Source: JACRCT01 sp049841135 (GTDB lineage: Bacteria > Myxococcota > Myxococcia > Myxococcales > UBA5297). From it: 64,000 nt of DNA. Made by a program: the position numbers and the translations under genes. The notes beneath the pieces were generated by a model that saw only the letters and a program-made list of their open reading frames with translations, did not search any database and was not told the DNA's origin. How positions within the stretch are numbered: the first letter of the stretch is position 1; each line of letters starts with the position of its first letter. Shown in pieces: positions 63,287-64,000 of the stretch. The stretch covers positions 992,001-1,056,000 of the forward strand of contig JASGHK010000005.1 of NCBI GenBank assembly GCA_049841135.1, given 5' to 3'.

Positions 63287-63351
63287 GAGCCTCGCCATCG
63301 AAGCGCGCAAGCGCTGGGCACGAGCGTTCCCGGAAGCGCCGCGGAAAGACA

Positions 63352-63386
63352 CGAGCAGCTCCTGGACGATAGCCAGGGGCTGCTCG
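63352..63386. terminator. Strong bidirectional hairpin between convergent genes
   Basis: Fourteen pairs (one G-T) from CGAGCAGCTCCTGG (63352-63365) and its partner (63373-63386), 7-base loop. It lies 65 bases after the subtilase stop and 22 before the end of the minus-strand gene, the best two-way terminator in the window. Confidence 0.7.
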
Positions 63387-63408
63387 AGGGATTCGCGTCC
63401 TTCGCGCT

Positions 63409-64000
63409 TCAGTCCCCGCCGTCTTCCCACTCGATGTGGCCGACCGGCAGGCCGCGGCGCTTGGCGTCCTTCGTCCAGGCGGCGGCGAACGCGCGGACCT
63501 CGGCCTGGGACATCGTCACCGGCTCGAAGCCGTGCTGGCAGACGCTCGCGGCCACCTTGGTCGTCCCGGCGGTGAAGACGCAGCCGTCGCCGTAGCCGCA
63601 AAGGAAGAGCTGGTACTTCACCTTGCCAGTGGCGTCGGCCACGTCCACGACCCCGACCTCCGCCCAGATCTCCGGCACACCCTTGGACAGCTCCTTCGCG
63701 CTGCCGCCCATGGCGCAGGCGAGCTGGGCGAAGCTCGGACGCGGTCGCGGCGGGGGACTTGCCCCGGAACGGCTTGCGGAGCGGCTCGAGCCGCAGCTCG
63801 CCCTTTCCCGCGGCGTCAGGCTTGGACTTGGGCTTGGCCCCGACCTTGTCCTGGGCCCCGCTTCCGGCGTTGGCTGGCGCCCTCGTAGCCGCCACCTTGC
63901 CGACGACCTTCCTCGCCGCGACCTTGCCCGCCGGGAGCTTGGGGACGAGCCGGCGCAGGAGCGCGACGTCGGCGGCCGAGAGCACCCGCGGCGTCTGCAG
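63409..64000 (-). CDS. Conserved hypothetical with Lys/Ala/Pro-rich middle (partial; one frameshift)
   Basis: The right edge cuts the N-terminus. Readable residues include L-L-R-R-L-V-P-K-L, then a Lys/Ala/Pro-rich disordered stretch, then a shift at 63735-63738 (+1/-2) into F-A-Q-L-A-C-A-M-G-G-S. The C-terminal 100 residues form a globular domain: W-A-E-V-G-V-V-D-V-A, Y-Q-L-F-L-C-G-Y-G-D-G-C and I-E-W-E-D-G-G-D at the end. No family recognised; the disordered part resembles DNA- or membrane-tethering tails. A GTG at 63985 could start it, or the gene may extend beyond the window. Confidence 0.5.
   Translation of the reverse strand, partial: CRRRGCSRPPTSRSCAGSSPSSRRARSRRGRSSARWRLRGRQPTPEAGPRTRSGPSPSPSLTPRERASCGSSRSASRSGASPPPRPRPSFAQLACAMGGSAKELSKGVPEIWAEVGVVDVADATGKVKYQLFLCGYGDGCVFTAGTTKVAASVCQHGFEPVTMSQAEVRAFAAAWTKDAKRRGLPVGHIEWEDGGD

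Noticed and set aside
1..64000. tRNA, rRNA, riboswitch or phage genes
   Set aside because: None could be recognised by eye; a tRNAscan or Rfam search would settle small RNAs.

Overview
The window is very GC-rich, densely coded DNA that looks like a Myxococcota (myxobacterial, former deltaproteobacterial) chromosome. The signs are many outer-membrane lipoproteins with Asp/Ala/Ser-rich linkers behind the lipobox, a protein ending in a MYXO-CTERM-type sorting tail (Gly-Cys-Gly-Cys, one membrane helix, Arg cluster), large secreted multi-domain proteins and few operons. No rRNA, tRNA, CRISPR array, phage or biosynthetic cluster was seen, and the chromosomal location is unknown.

Layout. 1-4.4 kb: two overlapping envelope genes, a Cys-rich lipoprotein and an ArsR remnant. 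4.6-9.2 kb: a decaheme OmcA/MtrC-like cytochrome lipoprotein convergent with a polytopic glycosyltransferase-like membrane protein. 9.3-14.1 kb: TPR proteins, small lipoproteins, two topoisomerase IB C-terminal remnants and a CHAP amidase. 14.2-16.7 kb: an accessory patch with an RHH antitoxin remnant and its palindrome, a small Cys protein and a complete 1.6-kb insertion sequence. 16.7-23.0 kb: a diacylglycerol-kinase-like protein, DUF6209 and DUF4476 envelope proteins, and a membrane-fused molybdopterin oxidoreductase. 23.1-26.9 kb: three same-strand genes: a DsbA-family protein with an in-frame TGA at the first active-site Cys, a fatty-acid desaturase and a beta-lactamase-fold hydrolase. 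27-37.6 kb: a response regulator-GAF protein, an ArsR regulator, two patatin-like lipases, a glycine-rich MYXO-CTERM protein, a lipid-anchored flavodoxin and a DUF2807 lipoprotein. 38-45 kb: a PQQ-propeller protein, a disintegrin-like repeat lipoprotein and a divergent SDR/TetR pair. 45-46.3 kb: a DUF4258/YgiT toxin-antitoxin pair beside transposase debris. 46.7-64 kb: a TPR protein, a 2,248-residue glycine-zipper repeat protein, a gingipain-like C25 protease, an Imm11-like protein and a giant subtilase.

Two points matter most. First, the DsbA-family gene (23079-23696, minus) reads as a selenoprotein: TGA replaces the first Cys of its C-P-F-C motif, the frame is otherwise open, and a 7-bp hairpin with a GGUC loop lies at the distance expected of a bacterial SECIS. 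Second, about 13 otherwise healthy genes or remnants are broken by frameshifts in the same direction (+1/-2), and each is repaired by restoring one CG dinucleotide in a GCGC/CGCG-like context. That looks like a systematic sequencing artefact (for example at a methylated motif) rather than mass pseudogenisation. Coordinates for these genes are therefore given for the repaired reading.
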